Assembly: GCA_946811185.2 (NCBI GenBank)
Contig: OX328109.1
Span: forward strand, 42,578,129-42,642,128
DNA: 64,000 nucleotides
Direction: 5' to 3'
Origin: Hippopus hippopus
Taxonomy: Eukaryota; Mollusca; Bivalvia; Cardiida; Cardiidae
Translations under genes and position numbers: made by a program
The notes under the pieces: generated by a model
Databases searched by the model: none
Told to the model about the DNA's origin: nothing
What the model saw: only the letters and a program-made list of their open reading frames with translations
Part shown: positions 11,475-24,302 of the stretch, piece after piece
Numbering within the stretch: position 1 is the first letter of the stretch
Layout of the letters: each line of letters starts with the position of its first letter

Positions 11475-12870
11475 TAATTTTCTTTTAAAATTTGCGCGTC
11501 TACTGAAGAACAAATTCTAATGTACCGGTGGTCGTAAAGTAGCCGGGTAGGCAAAATGGGTACTAAACCCTCTCAGGGTAGAGACGCTGGGTATTTCATA
11601 CCCCAAAATACCCAGCGTCTCTACCATTACTACTAACCTAATCCGTCCAAATTCAATTTTGCTGACAGTGTAGATTAATAACAGGCTGCACAAAACAAGC
11701 AGACTGATCTTGGATCTGATCAACTCTATACATCGATTTTTTTCTTAAATTCTTGATACCGAAATATCACCAGGTTGCTGAATTCAGCAGAAAATTCGAA
11801 GCTTTTGGAGTACCGGTTTAATCCTTTACCATACACTCTCGAGTTTTAACGTTCTGTGCAGTCTGATTTTGATCTAAACTGTCCGCAAAAGATCCCTGAG
11901 TCGCGTTTAACAGCCTACAGGTTAGAACATTTCATAGTTCAAACAACGGCAGATGTCGGTTGAGATAGCGAGGAGGGATCGGCATCAGACTGAACGGACG
12001 TACTCTGGTAGGCCTATTGATCTTCTCCGATACCTGGTAGTGTTTAACAGCCTTGAATTCATCCATTTACAGCTTTTACCAAACAATCTTCCTAGTTTTG
12101 AACGAACGAACAAACGAACGAACGTTTGAAAGAAAGAAAGTGTCGGATACAAAGTGGCAATAACTGAAAGTTGTGAACGACTAAAAGTCAAAAACGAAAG
12201 AAGACGGTAAAGTAGAAGGGTTTTTTTTTCCTGATCCCTGGTCTGTCTGACCGGAAACCGCCTGCACTTTTCTTTACAGCCGAACAAAAAGTTTCCTTTC
12301 ATATGAAGCCATAGATGTTTACTCTTTACTAAACGATTCAAATTTAGTCTCTTTTAGATGGAATTCATATATTGATATAATTTTAACCTTTAAATGACCA
12401 TGTTTCCAACTTGATCTGTAAGACCAGGGATCGTATATAACATATACGATCCCTGGTAAAACCTGATTGCCAGTGACTTGCATGAGGGACTGCATTCACA
12501 AATCGTTCTAAATACTGCTGTATTGAAACACTAGCTGTACTATCTTGCAAATAAAGGGCATCGTATAATGACGAAGTAAAGGGATGAAAAAAGAGCGAAA
12601 TCGTTTATGAAAAAACGATTTTTTCTCCTAAACAATATTATATAGAAAATATCAAGAAAAATTTGTTTGTCAACCTACGAAGAACAAGCCCTCTCACCTG
12701 TCCTATCGGTCAATGGTGAGCACAATTGTAAACTTTGGAGTGGATAAATTCCTATGTGGCCTGAAACACGCGGAGAGGGGTCATTCGGACATTTGCGTAA
12801 AGTGTCGTCTCGTATCAGCCTGCGCAGTCCGCGCAGACTAATCCGAAACGACACTTTCCGCTTTTATGTA

Positions 12871-14693
12871 CGAGGGCTGTCCCAAAATAGCGTGGACTCT
12901 TCTAATAAAATTTTTTATTATAACATTAGAGACAAACGCTCTTAAGAGCATATGAACACAGGATTTGTGACAGACTATGTGAAATTTCAACGTTCTAGCT
13001 TAAAATATAATTAGCACAGAGAAGTTTAATTTGCACCAATCATATAACCACGGCCCACACTTTCATAATAATTAAGACGTCAACGTCATTAGCGTTACCC
13101 GCCGTGGTGATCGATGCATTTTTGGTGCCGCACAACTCACTTGTGGTATATACGTTGGAAAGCCAGCTGGTCTGTAGTCCGCGAAACACTCTAATTGTTT
13201 CTTGTTTAAGCTCATGTAAATTTTCAAACCTATGTCCTCGTAAATGTGACTTAAGATAAGGAAAGACGGCAAAATCTAGCGGGGCTAGGTCAGGGCTATA
13301 AGGGGCATGCTCAAGTCTTTGAAAACCCAAAAGATCCAGTTTCAATAGTGTTTGTTTAGAAGTGTGGTACGGAGCGTTATCATTGTGGAAGATAATATTT
13401 TCTAAGTTGTCAATAAGCACCGGTCGCTTTTTTCGAATCGCACGCATGAGGTCTCGTCTGATGACCTGAAAGGAAAAACGAGCTCAAACTGTGGACACTA
13501 TGTAAACAATAATTTTGATTTAAAAATAGTTTGAATAAACAAGTTATTTAGAAGCGGTTTCCGTTCATGAATGAAATGGAAATAAGTATAAAGTGTGGAC
13601 AGATTAATAAACTTTACTTTGTGTAATATGTGGAGTTTACCGTTTAACCCAGTGGTACAGCGTGGCAAAGAAGAATACCCTGTCTGTCTATGAACACGAT
13701 GAACATATGCTTGCCCATGGATTTAACTACCTTGGCCTTTTTTGGAGGTGGGGAATCTGGGTGTTTCCATACACTTGATTGCTGCTTGCTTTCGGGATCA
13801 TAATAATGAAGCCATGTTTCGTCGACTGTAATAATCTTGTTCAAAAAGTCCCGATCTCTCGCATACCGTCTCAAAAAGCGCCTAGAAACATATACACGTC
13901 TTTCCCTTTCATCTGCAGTAAGCAAGCGAGGCACCCATCTTGCATAGACTCTCGACATGTTTAGTGTCTCACATAAAATCCTGTGAACAGATGACTTGCT
14001 GATTCCGACAGTTTCCGCAATCTCTCGCACAGTCATTCGCCGATCCCCTTCGATGACGTTCCTGACGCTGTCTACTATACGGCTGTCTATTTCTTTTGGT
14101 CTACCCGATTCCACACATTTTGCCTCTCTCCATCCTTCAGAAAATCTTTTGTGCCATTTGAATACGAGCGAGCGAGAAACAGATTTATACTTCTCCGTAG
14201 TTTGCAACTGTTTAAACGTCTGCGTCGGTGTCATTTTTAGGTCAACACAAAATTCGATCACATTTCGGTGGGCCGCCATTTCTTTTGACGTCGACATTTT
14301 TTATTCTTTCCAAATAAGCTACCATTCGTGTTTTCGCTATGAAATTTTTCAAAATAAGGCCACGTGAATGGTTTCTTTTCAGGAATGACGTCATATTTGA
14401 TAACGGCAACGTGCATTATTCAGTTTCGCGCAATTCTATCGAAAACCTCTGATATTGAAGGTTAAAGTAACCACACAGTTAAAACCTTTGATAAAATCTT
14501 GGGTGGGGCCGCAAGACGTAACCTGTAAATAATATTTGCATGTAAAATAGACTCAACTGTATATAACTACCTCACTATTTCTTCTTCAGATGCGCAAATG
14601 ATTAAAATAACATCGGTGAAAATATCATGAAAAAAAAAAACGTCGGGTTCCGGAAAATAAAAAGTTGTCCACGCTATTTTGGGACAGCCCTCG
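12871..14693 (-). mobile_element. mariner transposon copy 4 (1823 bp)
   Basis: TA at 12869-12870 and 14694-14695. Has CGTCGGGTTCC near the right end, like copy 1. Confidence 0.95.
13040..14297 (-). pseudogene. mariner transposase, copy 4
   Basis: The predicted protein pieces are identical to copies 2 and 3, with the same disabling lesions. Confidence 0.9.
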
Positions 14694-14855
14694 TAATTTT
14701 CTTTTAAAATTTGCGCGTCTACTGAAGAACAAATTCTAATGTACCGGTGGTCGTAAAGTAGCCGGGTAGGCAAAATGGGTACTAAACCCTCTCAGGGTAG
14801 AGACGCTGGGTATTTCATACCCCAAAATACCCAGCGTCTCTACCATTACTACTAA

Positions 14856-16149
14856 CCTAATCCGTCCAAATTCAATTTTGCTGACAGTGTAGATTAATAA
14901 CAGGCTGCACAAAACAAGCAGACTGATCTTGGATCTGATCAACTCTATACATCGATTTTTTTCTTAAATTCTTGATACCGAAATATCACCAGGTTGCTGA
15001 ATTCAGCAGAAAATTCGAAGCTTTTGGAGTACCGGTTTAATCCTTTACCATACACTCTCGAGTTTTAACGTTCTGTGCAGTCTGATTTTGATCTAAACTG
15101 TCCGCAAAAGATCCCTGAGTCGCGTTTAACAGCCTACAGGTTAGAACATTTCATAGTTCAAACAACGGCAGATGTCGGTTGAGATAGCGAGGAGGGATCG
15201 GCATCAGACTGAACGGACGTACTCTGGTAGGCCTATTGATCTTCTCCGATACCTGGTAGTGTTTAACAGCCTTGAATTCATCCATTTACAGCTTTTACCA
15301 AACAATCTTCCTAGTTTTGAACGAACGAACAAACGAACGAACGTTTGAAAGAAAGAAAGTGTCGGATACAAAGTGGCAATAACTGAAAGTTGTGAACGAC
15401 TAAAAGTCAAAAACGAAAGAAGACGGTAAAGTAGAAGGGTTTTTTTTTCCTGATCCCTGGTCTGTCTGACCGGAAACCGCCTGCACTTTTCTTTACAGCC
15501 GAACAAAAAGTTTCCTTTCATATGAAGCCATAGATGTTTACTCTTTACTAAACGATTCAAATTTAGTCTCTTTTAGATGGAATTCATATATTGATATAAT
15601 TTTAACCTTTAAATGACCATGTTTCCAACTTGATCTGTAAGACCAGGGATCGTATATAACATATACGATCCCTGGTAAAACCTGATTGCCAGTGACTTGC
15701 ATGAGGGACTGCATTCACAAATCGTTCTAAATACTGCTGTATTGAAACACTAGCTGTACTATCTTGCAAATAAAGGGCATCGTATAATGACGAAGTAAAG
15801 GGATGAAAAAAGAGCGAAATCGTTTATGAAAAAACGATTTTTTCTCCTAAACAATATTATATAGAAAATATCAAGAAAAATTTGTTTGTCAACCTACGAA
15901 GAACAAGCCCTCTCACCTGTCCTATCGGTCAATGGTGAGCACAATTGTAAACTTTGGAGTGGATAAATTCCTATGTGGCCTGAAACACGCGGAGAGGGGT
16001 CATTCGGACATTTGCGTAAAGTGTCGTCTCGTATCAGCCTGCGCAGTCCGCGCAGACTAATCCGAACTGACACTTTCCGCTTTTATGTAATTTTCTTTTT
16101 TTGCGCGTCTACTGAAGAACAAATTTTAATGTACCGGTAGTCGTAAAGT
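14856..16149. repeat. Partial unit U5, mariner-free
   Basis: Follows U4 to the hairpin repeat, then reads CTTTTATGTAATTTTCTTTT at about 16080-16099, exactly the sequence expected before mariner insertion. It breaks off after GTACCGGTAGTCGTAAAG and continues into the complementary arm of the hairpin repeat (16150-16240), which the internal units lack. Confidence 0.9.
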
Positions 16150-16600
16150 GCCGTCTCGGATTAGCCTGCGTGGACTGATCCGAGACAACAGTTTACGCAA
16201 ATGTCCGAATGCCCCTTTTCGTGTGATGCTCGCCATTTATGTACAAACAAAAGTAAAAAAAGAAATGAATCTAGAAGTCCAAAGACATGTTATTGGTACA
16301 ATTCCAAGTTCATCTATAAATAAGTGACTTGTTGGTTACCCGAGAGCTCCGAATAAACCTTGAGAAAAGACAATGCCAGTTAGAAATAAGGCCTAAATAA
16401 TTGCAAGTTTAAGGTTGCTCTTGGCCAGATTATCTCAACAAAACGGACAGTGTAGACAGGGATCGCATATACGTATATATAGGATCCCTGGTGTAGATCA
16501 AAGATCAGAATGCATTTTTTCAGTCTGATATCAATCTTTAGTGGCCGCATTTAGGCGGCTTTAGTTGTGAAGGCGACTGAGGGACAATAAAGTCTTCTGT
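16150..16600. repeat. Hairpin-repeat arm and GTAGATCAAAGATCAGA repeat
   Basis: 16150-16240 is the complementary arm of the GTAAAGTGTCG hairpin repeat. A copy of the dispersed GTAGATCAAGATCAGACTGC-type repeat follows near 16450-16530 and is itself split by a P35 palindrome. No gene seen. Confidence 0.5.
16457..16491. mobile_element. P35 palindromic micro-insertion, copy 3
   Basis: A 35-bp palindrome differing from copy 1 by one base (T to C at position 10), with TGTAGA duplicated on both sides (16451-16456, 16492-16497). It lies inside a GACAGTGTAGATCAAAGATC repeat, so the pre-insertion sequence can be read off directly. Confidence 0.8.
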
Positions 16601-16743
16601 TCCAGTCTGTTGGTTTTTAGGCTGACCCCGATCACGTGATTAATCAACCGCGCACGAGATTGCTCAGTGAGTTGTCAACGTTTGAGTGGGCAGTATGGTG
16701 TTTCGCAGAGAGACCCAGACAATTTGATCCGGAAAAAATTAAG
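16600..16743 (+). promoter_or_regulatory. Possible promoter or first exon
   Basis: A CG-richer stretch with a palindromic E-box (TCACGTGA, about 16632-16639). It then has an open frame containing ERPRQFDPEK and ends at a donor-like AAG/TAAGTG. No downstream partner exon was found, so this may be an exon, a non-coding start or chance. Confidence 0.2.
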
Positions 16744-17116
16744 TAAGTGTCTTATTTATTTGAAATTTGAAAATATTTTTCATGAATAATCAAAGTATGT
16801 GTAAATCTAGATCTAGCATGGTACACATGGTTGCAAATTACGATTGTTTTATTTTCTCGCAAATTATCGCCGGCGTCTTAAGTAGTGCTGATCCAAGGTA
16901 GAAAATTTTGTGGAAAAGGCAGCAAATTCTAGTTGCAGGCGTTCTTTTTTTTCAAAATGTTTTTGAAAGCCGTCTTTGTCAGAATCATTCAAGTGTGGGA
17001 ATGTTTGGAGGAATTTTCTTCAGCCTATTTTCAACAGTGAATTAAAAATTTTAGGGTAGAAAAATTCCAATTACAGTATACTGAGGCAAGTCAAAGAGTA
17101 TCCTTAAAATGATGAA

Positions 17117-17400
17117 CTCTTTACCAAAGGACGAAATTTTGGTCTTGACCAAATTGAAATCATTTGCAGACAACAACAAAAATATAGCTCAAAAGATGAC
17201 TGCTGTCTTTGACAGGATAGAAAACATTGTGGGAAAAGGAGAAAATGCTGGTAACCAGCATTTCCTCCTTTTCCCATGTTTTCAAATGACTTCTTCCTCA
17301 GGGTCATTAAAACTCGGGATTGTGTGGTAAAAGGATTACCAGCATTTTCTCCTTTTCCGTCAATGTTTTCAAACGTCTTTTCCTCAGGGTCATTAAAAAT
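17117..17400 (-). mobile_element. PB1 MITE, reverse copy
   Basis: PB1 is a roughly 220-bp non-autonomous element. Best copies read TTAA, CCCTTTACCACACAATCC, then GTTTTAACGACCCTGA, a central palindrome (ACATTGTGGGAAAAGGAG, AAAATGCTGG, CCAGCATTTT, CTCCTTTTCCCACAATGT), then TTGTCTGCAAATGCTTTC, TTTGGTAAAGGG, TTAA. The CCCTTTACCA ends and TTAA duplication point to piggyBac-type mobilisation. In this copy the right palindrome arm plus terminal part is repeated at 17338-17400. Confidence 0.75.
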
Positions 17401-17479
17401 ATACACTTACAAAGAAATAGAATTTTTTACGTTGTTTGTTAATGACTATACAAAACTTGGATTTTATTTTTTTTCTTTG

Positions 17480-19550
17480 TAGATTTACAATATGACCAGA
17501 TTTGGACTTTGTTGAGGTAAGAATCACTTTACATGAGGTAATTAAAAGTCAATTTGAGCACATATAAAATTATAAAAAATCTGTCCATGTAATGATGGAT
17601 AACTTATCAACAATTTCTAAAATTCTGGAATACAATATTTATAATTTGAGACATTGAGGTATGACTTTGATATACATGTACTTCTACCTGCCTAAAAATG
17701 AGAATTTAAACATAACCTGGTAGTTCTAAACTGATTGTTCGCCATGGTGTCAAGGTATAAGACAATATGGTTGCCATATACTGTTGAAGGGTAGCAAACT
17801 TCGAAAGTTTGAAAAAAAAATGAGATGCACTCAAACTATGCCATTTCACTAAGATGCCACACTCTACCTTCAAATTACAACATCCTGCCTTAATTTATGA
17901 GGCCATCCCCTGGAATCAGCCGCTAATAAATGAAAAAGAAAACAGTATCATGAATGTTAATCTTACTCTGTCGACAGACCTACATATTTTGTGTTTGTCT
18001 GTCTGTGTGTGTGTGTCGGTGTATTTTTTTTTTGAATAATTCCAATTATACCAAATAAATCAATACAGATTAATACTTAACCAAAATACCCAAAATGGCC
18101 AACAAATTTTGTCTTGCTAAACCTTAAGATTGCCATGTTGATGAAACATACATTATCAGTCTCTAAGACAAACCATCTTAAAGCAGTTCCAGATATATTC
18201 TGACCCTCATGACATCAGTTTATGCATATTCTTACATTATGTCTCTTATATCCTGTAACACCCTTTATGGTTCTAAGACTAAGTAGATCTACTTCTTGTG
18301 AAAACTTGATGATGCTCCTTGACCTCCCCCTTCTTGCTACAACCCAACCACCAAAAAAACTCACTGCATATAAATGTCAATATGACTAGCATTATTTGCA
18401 AAGACGCTTCAATAAAATAGGAAATTAACTATCAATCATCTGACACGATCATAGATAAGTCACATTACATTGATCATGTAGATTGGTAGATCAGTCAACA
18501 GTTATTTATAGGTCTCACTATAGTGCATATTAAAACTCTAAAGTGGTTGTCTTTGTACTAAATATATATATTTTTACACGTGATTGTCTAAGAATTCATC
18601 TAAAAGTAGGGTATTGTGGATGGGACAACAACAATAATTTAGCAGTTATTACATCACACACATTACTGCATCATTTATGATTTTACATAGATTATTGAGG
18701 CTAAACTTTGTTGATTTTTATGAATCACAAATACTTAATTGTCACTTTATGTAGAAATGATTAGATCTAGACCAATTACAGTCAGGTATACTCATGAATA
18801 TGATTTAGATTTTCTGCAAGAAACAGATCAGTGAAGGACATGTTTCTTAACCCAAGTGACAGTATGGACCAACTGCTGGTGAACAAGTGGCCTTCTATTG
18901 ACTAAAAACATCTATTTTATTAATTATGAATTACATAATTATTGTCCTCAAAATAATAGTGACTTAGCACCAAATTTCGTTCAATGTTTAACAGCTACAT
19001 ACAAATAATAAGGATGTAATGTGTCAAGAATTTGCATGAAAGCATTTGTATTGGGCATGACTCCTTAAATTATAGTTCTGACTCTTACTGTTATTTTGCT
19101 CAAATGACTCTTAAAGTTTTGGCTAATACAATGTTCATCAATGGCTTTTGAGTTACCGAGTAGAGCAGAATAGACTCTTGTAGAAGAACTGTGTCCCAAG
19201 TTTTTAAAGTTTTAAGTTTGTGGCCAATGTATTCAAAGTATTTCATTAGTTGACAGGTAACAAAAGACATAAAGGTTTACAACAGATGAATCTTTTAAAT
19301 CAGCACCATGTTTATGAAATTGATAGGTTTGATACATTTTGAGGTATCCTAACATGATGTGTGTCTGTAAGACACACATTAAGTTAAAAACATGTTTGAG
19401 AGTTAGTAAACCAAAGGGATTTGTAATAGCCACCAAGGTATTGTCAGCATACCTTATTATATGTTGAGGATTTTAACTCCTAAAAATGAAAGTGCATGTA
19501 ATTTCTTACTACTCTTAGTGTGTTTTTCTGATCTATTATTATATGCCTTG
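17480..19550. other. No gene seen
   Basis: AT-rich sequence with a short GT run near 17995-18018 and no convincing open frame, RNA or transposon end. 17483-17515 is bounded by TTTGTAG and GTAAGA like a small exon but cannot be supported alone. Confidence 0.4.
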
Positions 19551-19555
19551 TTTAA

Positions 19556-19762
19556 CCCTTTACCAAATGATCCTGCTTCATTGTAATCCTAAAGAAATAT
19601 TAAGACTTTTAAAAACATTGTGAGAAAAAGAGGAACAACATTTTTTTCTTTATTCACAGTGTTTTGCTACCTACAAAGATAATTTGCAGCATTTGAGCCA
19701 CATGTAATATGTCATCTGCAATGTTTCCAAGTAGACAAATCCAATTTATCATTTGGTAAAGA
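19556..19762 (+). mobile_element. PB1 MITE, diverged
   Basis: Left TTAA intact. The palindrome arms are eroded (GAGAAAAAGAGGAACAAC against TTTTTTTCTTTATTCAC). Confidence 0.65.
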
Positions 19763-20637
19763 TCTTCTTCTGCAGGGTTCATTTTAGTTTTTGTCTGAGG
19801 TGGGCTCTTGGCTCCTAAATCATTTTTGCATGGGCCAAGCCAATTGAGGTAAAATACTTTTAAGGAAACTGACCAAAACATGGAAAGACAGTTTCAATCA
19901 AAATTAAAGGTTTGTAAATATGAGCGAATAAAAATAAAAATCATACTTTCAATGTTGACCAAATACTGCAAAAATTTAATTTTAGAGAAACTGGAGATCA
20001 ACAGGCAAGTACCGGTAATTGTTACTGCACCTGATTGCCCTTTTTGTGGCCCACCCAGCCAACCATTAACTTCTTGTTGCATTGATTTTATACCATCTTT
20101 TTTTGTACAGAAACTTGTTCTGAAATGAACACTGCATTTCTTTGTACCCAAGTCCCAAGCAATTCCTGTGTTGCTAAGGATCTTAGAAATATTAATTCTT
20201 TATCTCATACAATTTTTGATGTAGAGGATCTTAGATCCAGAAGTAAACAAGAAATAATTCATTAGCTCACACAGTTTTTGATGTTAAGGATCTTAAATCC
20301 AACTTTGATAAGACTAATAATGAAAAAAAAAGCAGAATTTGAATGATAGCTTGATAAGTAAGTAAAATCTATTCATGTAAATTCTGAAAATGGCTTGTAT
20401 TAAGTATACTTATCTTTTTTTGAAAAAATAAGTTACAAATTAGAATACATGAAACAAAATTAGTTTTATACTTCATTGCTCAGAAAGGTTGTCCTTGCCC
20501 AATTGATGATTACCTTGGACTGGTTAGAATCCAGGAAACACAGCAGAGAGATACATGTAGTCAGGACAGAGTTGATTACTGGGTGGTATCCAGGAAAAAT
20601 TTGTCTTTTGACCAAGATTTTTTTTTGTCATAAACGA

Positions 20638-20819
20638 CCAAAAATATAGAGATAAACTGTCACCAATGACAGATCAAGGCAAGTCAGAAAGGTTTGTCAG
20701 TCTATTCAGGGGCAGCAAGATTTTTTAATCATGAACAAACAAAAATATAGAGATAAACTGTCACCAATGACGGATCAAGGCAAGTCAGAAAGGTTTGTCG
20801 GTCTATTCAGGGGCAGCAG
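20638..20819. repeat. Local tandem duplication, 101-bp period
   Basis: Two nearly identical copies containing AGAGATAAACTGTCACCAAT and ending TCTATTCAGGGGCAGCA, starting at 20638 and 20740. Only a few substitutions separate them, so the duplication is recent. A weaker duplication involving TTTTTGATGT and AGGATCTTA lies at 20170-20310. Confidence 0.8.
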
Positions 20820-21010
20820 CTGTGTTTCATTTGCAAAGTTAACCTTATCTGAGCCCTTTTATCAAAACCATAGTACATGTCACTGAAAAACAATTTTATC
20901 AGTGAAAAAAAAAATCCATTTTCACAAGTTATGTGAATGCATTTATCTTACCTTTAGACTGACGAAGACAATATATAGATTTTTGGCCTTTCATATATAA
21001 TATTAGACTT

Positions 21011-21231
21011 ATCTCTGTACCAAACAACAAAATTGCAGACTTTTCAAAATTAAAAGCCTTTGCAGACACCATCACTAATACAGCACAAAAGATAAGACCT
21101 GCCCTTGAAAGGGTGGAAAACATTGAGGGAAAAGGAGAAAATTCTGGTTGCTAGCATTTTCGTCTTTTCCCACACTGTTTGCGAAAGCCTTCCTTTTGGG
21201 CTTTAAAACTTACGATTGTTTGGTACTGGGT
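21011..21231 (-). mobile_element. PB1 MITE, reverse copy
   Basis: Right TTAA at 21232-21235. Palindrome arms are about 75% matched. Confidence 0.7.
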
Positions 21232-21600
21232 TTAAAAGACCACACAGTTTTTGTGTGTGTGTGTCAATGTATATAAGGTTCATGTAATTTGGAATGAAAA
21301 GGATCTTAACCTGTCAAGTGCCTCTCACAACTTCAGATTTTTTCAGGCTAGTGCAGATCAGGATCAGACTGTATAATGTAGCCTGCTCTTAGATCTGCTC
21401 TACCTAATGAGTAAAGTTCAGCATTAAAATGACATTTTTTCTGGCCTCTGTTCCATGTCTACATAGTTTGTTTGGCACTTGAAGGGTATATAAAATAGAT
21501 ATACATGTATTTATATTAGATCTACATTAATGTACTTATATTTATTTTTTCTTTTGAAATTTTCCTTGATCAAATTATCTTATTATCATTGTCCTAAATT

Positions 21601-21652
21601 TTTCATTTATTTATTCATTCATCCATTCATTCATTCATTTCCTTTCTTTCAC
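21601..21652. repeat. ATTC/ATTT microsatellite
   Basis: Run of TTTATTTATTCATTCATCC-type tetranucleotide repeats directly left of a PB1 copy. Confidence 0.8.
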
Positions 21653-21663
21653 ATTTGATTTAA

Positions 21664-21884
21664 CCCTTTACCACACAATGCCAACTTTTAACGACCCTCA
21701 GGAAGAAGCCTTATGAAAACATAGAGGAAAAAGGAGAAAATGCTGTTAACCAGCATTTTCTCCTTTTCCCACATTTTTTTCTACCCTATCAAACAAAAAT
21801 CACATCATTTGAGCAATATTGAAATCGTCTGCCGCAAAAGCTTTCAATTTGGAATGGTACAATTTTTTGTTGTGTGGTGAAGGC
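21664..21884 (+). mobile_element. PB1 MITE, TTAA both sides
   Basis: TTAA at 21660-21663 and 21885-21888, with a well-preserved central palindrome. Confidence 0.85.
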
Positions 21885-22039
21885 TTAAAATAGCAAAGCT
21901 TTTCTATTCCTCAGTATAGTACATGTAGGTTTCAATTTTATGTGATCTGACTGTCTATAAATGCATCTCTTGCTGACCTTTGTAATAAAGAGGGTATTTT
22001 TATTTATCATTATTAGGTTAGGTTGTATTGTGTATTTAA

Positions 22040-22259
22040 CCCTTTACCACATAATCCTGAGTTTTAACGACCCTGAAGAGGAAGAATTTTGAAACCATTG
22101 TGGACAAAGGAGAAAATGCTGATAAACAGCATTTTTTCCTTTGTCCACAAGGTTTTCTAGCCTTATAGAGAAAAGTTCAGTGTTTGAGTCACATTTGATT
22201 TCTTGTCTGCCACTGCTTTCAATTAGGACAAGTCTAAGATTTTGTCGTTTGGTAAAGAG
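22040..22259 (+). mobile_element. PB1 MITE, TTAA both sides
   Basis: Palindrome arms show a compensated change: GTGGACAAAGGAG on one side, CCTTTGTCCAC on the other. Confidence 0.85.
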
Positions 22260-22264
22260 TTAAT

Positions 22265-24095
22265 ATATTGAGAAGTAAAGTCATGCTTTCTATGTGAATG
22301 TAATCTCTGTTGGTTTAAAAACATTTCAAAGATGTTTTCTGTGAAAAGATTTTAGATCAAACTGGGGAATCAATATCAAATAGATATTGGGGACAATCAA
22401 AGACTTGGTGCTTTTAGAAGATTCAACAGCAGGTCTATATATCAATGCATTGACATTGTCTGATTTCAATTCAGTAATACATACAAATCAGCTCTTGGAA
22501 TACTTTGAATACCAAAACCAGCCACACCATGAAAACCTTATAACAAACTTTTCTATGTAATGTATTAAATTATACTTTATGCTACAGCTGTTGCAACTTA
22601 TGTATGCAAATTTTTACTATTTCATTTTAGGGGCTTTTCTTACAAAGTATTTGCATAAAGGTTATTTAAGAAAACGAATAGACAACAGCAATACATTACA
22701 TTTATGATGTTTGAATTACTATTTTTTTCTGTTAAATAAAAACAGTAAAGGAAAACATCTACTTTGAATTTGCAGTGGTTCAGATCATAAATAATAGGCT
22801 GGTTTCAAACACTTTACCAGCCAAGAAATTTACCATCCAAGTCCAAGTTCATATAGACCTAATTGTTAAAGAAACTTGTCATATACTATATTTCCAGTCA
22901 TGTTTCAAAGTGTCATTTGGAAAACAAAGACATCACAATTTTTAAGTGTTGCTAGATTATTTCAAAGTTCAAATGCAAAAATGAGGATAATGATGTTTTG
23001 TCTTGGTTTCAACAATTTTGGCAAGCCTAGGAACACTTGTTAATCATTGGAACATTTCTTAATAACTTATGAACTTCTAGCTTAGATTATCCCGGTACAC
23101 TACACATTTAACGTGTCAACAATATTCGCATACCGGTAAAAGCATAATTCAAGCACACTTCAATAAATATCTTGTAAATAACATATTTGCAACTTTCAAT
23201 ATCAACTATGTAATAGGTAAATCATGGGTAGTTATTTCCATTCATCCTATGGAGATTTGTGGGATTGATTGAATAGAGTATTGGTCATAGTGGATCATGA
23301 ACACTGATAATTTATCTGGATACTTCATTGAAAACAGATTTTTAAAATAGCTAAAATACACAAAGCGAAACAGATCTGTCTCAGCTGTAAGTATGTAAGT
23401 AATCAGTGTCCCATTCCCTATGTGTCTGAGCTAATGGTTTTCCACACCAAATAGGGACATTTACACAAATGAACCAAAACAAAGGATAGGAATACAGGAA
23501 AATATAGGAATATTATAATTATCATAAAACAAAAACACTGAACCACCAAAAAAAAAAAAAAAAAAAAAAAAAATAGAGGAATATCTAAATACAGAAAAGA
23601 ATAAACACCCACAAAACTAAACTAGAAAAAAAAATTATTATACAGGACCAAAAAAAAGGTAATAATAATGCAAAACATCTTATTAAAAAAAACTTGTGAA
23701 AAATGAAAAACTTGAAAAGGAATGAAATAAAATAACATGAGAAGTAAAAAAAAAAATAAAAATTAAAGAAACATGACAAGAAAGCAATAAAAATAATTAG
23801 AAAAAAATAAGTTACAAAAAAAAAAGAGAATAAAAACAAGAATAAAATGGTAACAGGGAAAAAAAATTATACAAGAATATATGAATAAAAGAAAACAATA
23901 TTGGAGATAAAAAAGGTATAGAAATACAAGAACTGCTGCTTTAAATTCTAACACAAAAAATGAAGTTACAATACAAAAACATGACATTGCCAAGTTCAAA
24001 CAAACAGTTAGCTTTATACATAAAGCAACAACTTAATTTTTACTCACAAATGCAAAAAAAAGGGTGTTATCTTAAGTACCACAGATTAATATTGA
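22265..24095. other. No gene; A-rich tract
   Basis: 22265-23500 shows nothing recognisable. 23540-24000 is strongly A-rich on this strand with a pure A run near 23549-23572. The long frames it opens on the - strand are low-complexity Phe/Leu artefacts. Confidence 0.5.
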
Positions 24096-24096
24096 A

Positions 24097-24302
24097 CCGT
24101 TAACGGATAATCCTGAGTTTCAAAGGCCCTGACGATCAAGGCTTAAATTGAATTGAAAACACTGTTATCAGCATTTTCTCTATTTGCCAACATATTTTAT
24201 GAGCTTGTTAAAGACTAATACAAGCATATGAGCCACATATTAATATATAGTCTACAAATGCTTTCGATTTGGACAAAATGAAATGGTCATTTGGAAAAAA
24301 GT
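24097..24302 (+). mobile_element. PB1 MITE, decayed
   Basis: Ends degraded and left palindrome arm largely lost; recognisable by CCTGAGTTTCAAAGGCCCTG and ATTTGGAC near the right end. Confidence 0.55.

Larger units (their letters stand above)
8410..11636. repeat. Tandem unit U3 (3227 bp) with mariner 3
   Basis: Its left part carries the U1-type variants (AGTGCCGG, CACTCCCGAG, duplicated GAACGTTT). Its right part carries the variants of U2 and U4, so it is a mosaic. Confidence 0.95.
11637..14855. repeat. Tandem unit U4 (3219 bp) with mariner 4
   Basis: Nearly identical to U2. It is distinguished by ATCGGTGAAAATATC near the mariner right end, where the other three units have ATCGGTAAAAATATC. 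Confidence 0.95.

Noticed and set aside
261..16491. The two outer P35 palindromes as terminal repeats of one 16-kb element
   Set aside because: Each has its own different 6-bp duplication immediately on both sides, so they are separate small insertions.
23418..23999. Overlapping - strand frames rich in Phe and Leu resembling membrane segments
   Set aside because: They translate an A-rich low-complexity tract; composition explains the hydrophobicity.
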